Assembly (NCBI GenBank): GCA_025655595.1
Contig: JAHXIO010000006.1
Span: 62,001 to 126,000 of the forward strand
Length of the DNA: 64,000 nt
DNA from: Candidatus Thiodiazotropha sp. (ex Monitilora ramsayi)
GTDB lineage: Bacteria > Pseudomonadota > Gammaproteobacteria > Chromatiales > Chromatiaceae
Reading direction: 5' to 3'
The notes under the pieces are model-generated. The model searched no databases. It saw only the letters and a list, made by a program, of their open reading frames with translations, and had not been told where the DNA came from. A program made the translations under genes and the position numbers. Positions 63,693-64,000 of this stretch are shown in pieces (position 1 is the first letter of the stretch; the number at the start of each line of letters is the position of its first letter).

Positions 63693-64000
63693 TCAATTGT
63701 GCTTTGCGCCCTGCTCAATCCAGAGTTCGATTTTTGAGATCTCTTCCTGGGATAGCGCCTCTTTGCCGTGTGGCATGCGAATCGACGGGTCGACCTTCCC
63801 GGCGACCAAACGGTAAAGGGAGCTTGAGAGGGGATCGCCTGCTACGACAACTGGCCCGAATTTTGTCCCTTTCATGACTGTGTCATAGGTTTCCGTAACA
63901 AAGCCGCTTGCCTCGTCGCCAGCACCGCCTTTCGTGTGGCATTCGGTACAGTATTTATCGATGAGTGGTTTTACGTCCGATTTGAAACTGACCGCAGCCG
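63693..64000 (-). CDS. Cytochrome c-type protein (partial, 5' end outside window)
   Basis: The last 102 codons of a minus-strand gene that continues past the window edge. A haem-binding CTECH is followed by TKGGAGDEASGF, and later MPHGKEALSQEEISKIELWIEQGA gives the axial-Met region and final helix of the Planctomycete-type cytochrome c domain. A periplasmic location is expected from the haem. The upstream end and any further domains cannot be seen. Confidence 0.82.
   Translation of the reverse strand, partial: AAVSFKSDVKPLIDKYCTECHTKGGAGDEASGFVTETYDTVMKGTKFGPVVVAGDPLSSSLYRLVAGKVDPSIRMPHGKEALSQEEISKIELWIEQGAKHN

Overview
The window is a stretch of chromosome from a gammaproteobacterium, most likely a sulfur-oxidising (thiotrophic) one of the Chromatiales/Sedimenticola/Thiodiazotropha type; the genus cannot be fixed from the sequence. 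The grounds are the conserved dapA-bamC / gcvR-bcp neighbourhood, a sulfide:quinone oxidoreductase with all three catalytic cysteines, a soeABC-type cytoplasmic sulfite dehydrogenase operon, many FNR/CRP-type regulators, PEP-CTERM sorting and the high-GC codon use of the core genes. No tRNA, rRNA, CRISPR array, prophage or intact insertion sequence was seen.

Layout. 1-10.6 kb is core: a partial perM-like permease, DUF2892 and a Crp/Fnr regulator, a large hybrid sensor kinase, PhoH, Bcp, GcvR, DapA, BamC and a YycJ-type hydrolase. 10.8-12.1 kb is sqr. 12.2-16.7 kb holds three proteins of unknown function. 16.9-24.3 kb carries ispG, a haem-binding-like protein, a redox-regulator cluster (Fnr-like, DUF6858, NifX-like), a response regulator, an Uup-type ABC-F protein and a secreted unknown. 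24.2-29.5 kb is AT-rich and is read here as an integron-type gene-cassette array without an integrase (CALIN): six attC-like sites separate small hypothetical genes that almost all run on the minus strand and start 7-20 bp after a core site. 29.5-30.7 kb is non-coding and repeat-rich.

30.7-38.0 kb is a mixed block: ArsN2-like acetyltransferase, a MarR regulator with a hydrolase under a shared operator, a 658-residue fusion of a Clp1-type polynucleotide kinase to an RNase Z-type nuclease, an FMN reductase, DUF1304, and the alkylation-repair genes alkA and ada. 38.2-43.1 kb is soeABC, with related AT-rich inverted repeats in both intergenic gaps. 43.1-49.7 kb has a lipase flanked by REPIN-like repeat pairs, a C_GCAxxG_C_C/dUTPase fusion and an RND efflux pair. 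49.8-64 kb has a PEP-CTERM protein, TsaB, a GGDEF/EAL protein with a pseudopilin, two Slp lipoproteins, a non-flagellar MotA/MotB-like pair, a glycerate-kinase operon, LpxH, two cyclophilins and a partial cytochrome c.

How they fit together: sqr and soeABC provide sulfide and sulfite oxidation feeding electrons to quinone; several Fnr/Crp-type regulators and matching palindromes suggest redox or oxygen control; the cassette array and repeats mark accessory, exchangeable DNA set into an otherwise ordinary core. The observations most worth following are the cassette array, the Clp1/RNase Z fusion, the three-gene unknown cluster and the non-flagellar proton-channel pair.
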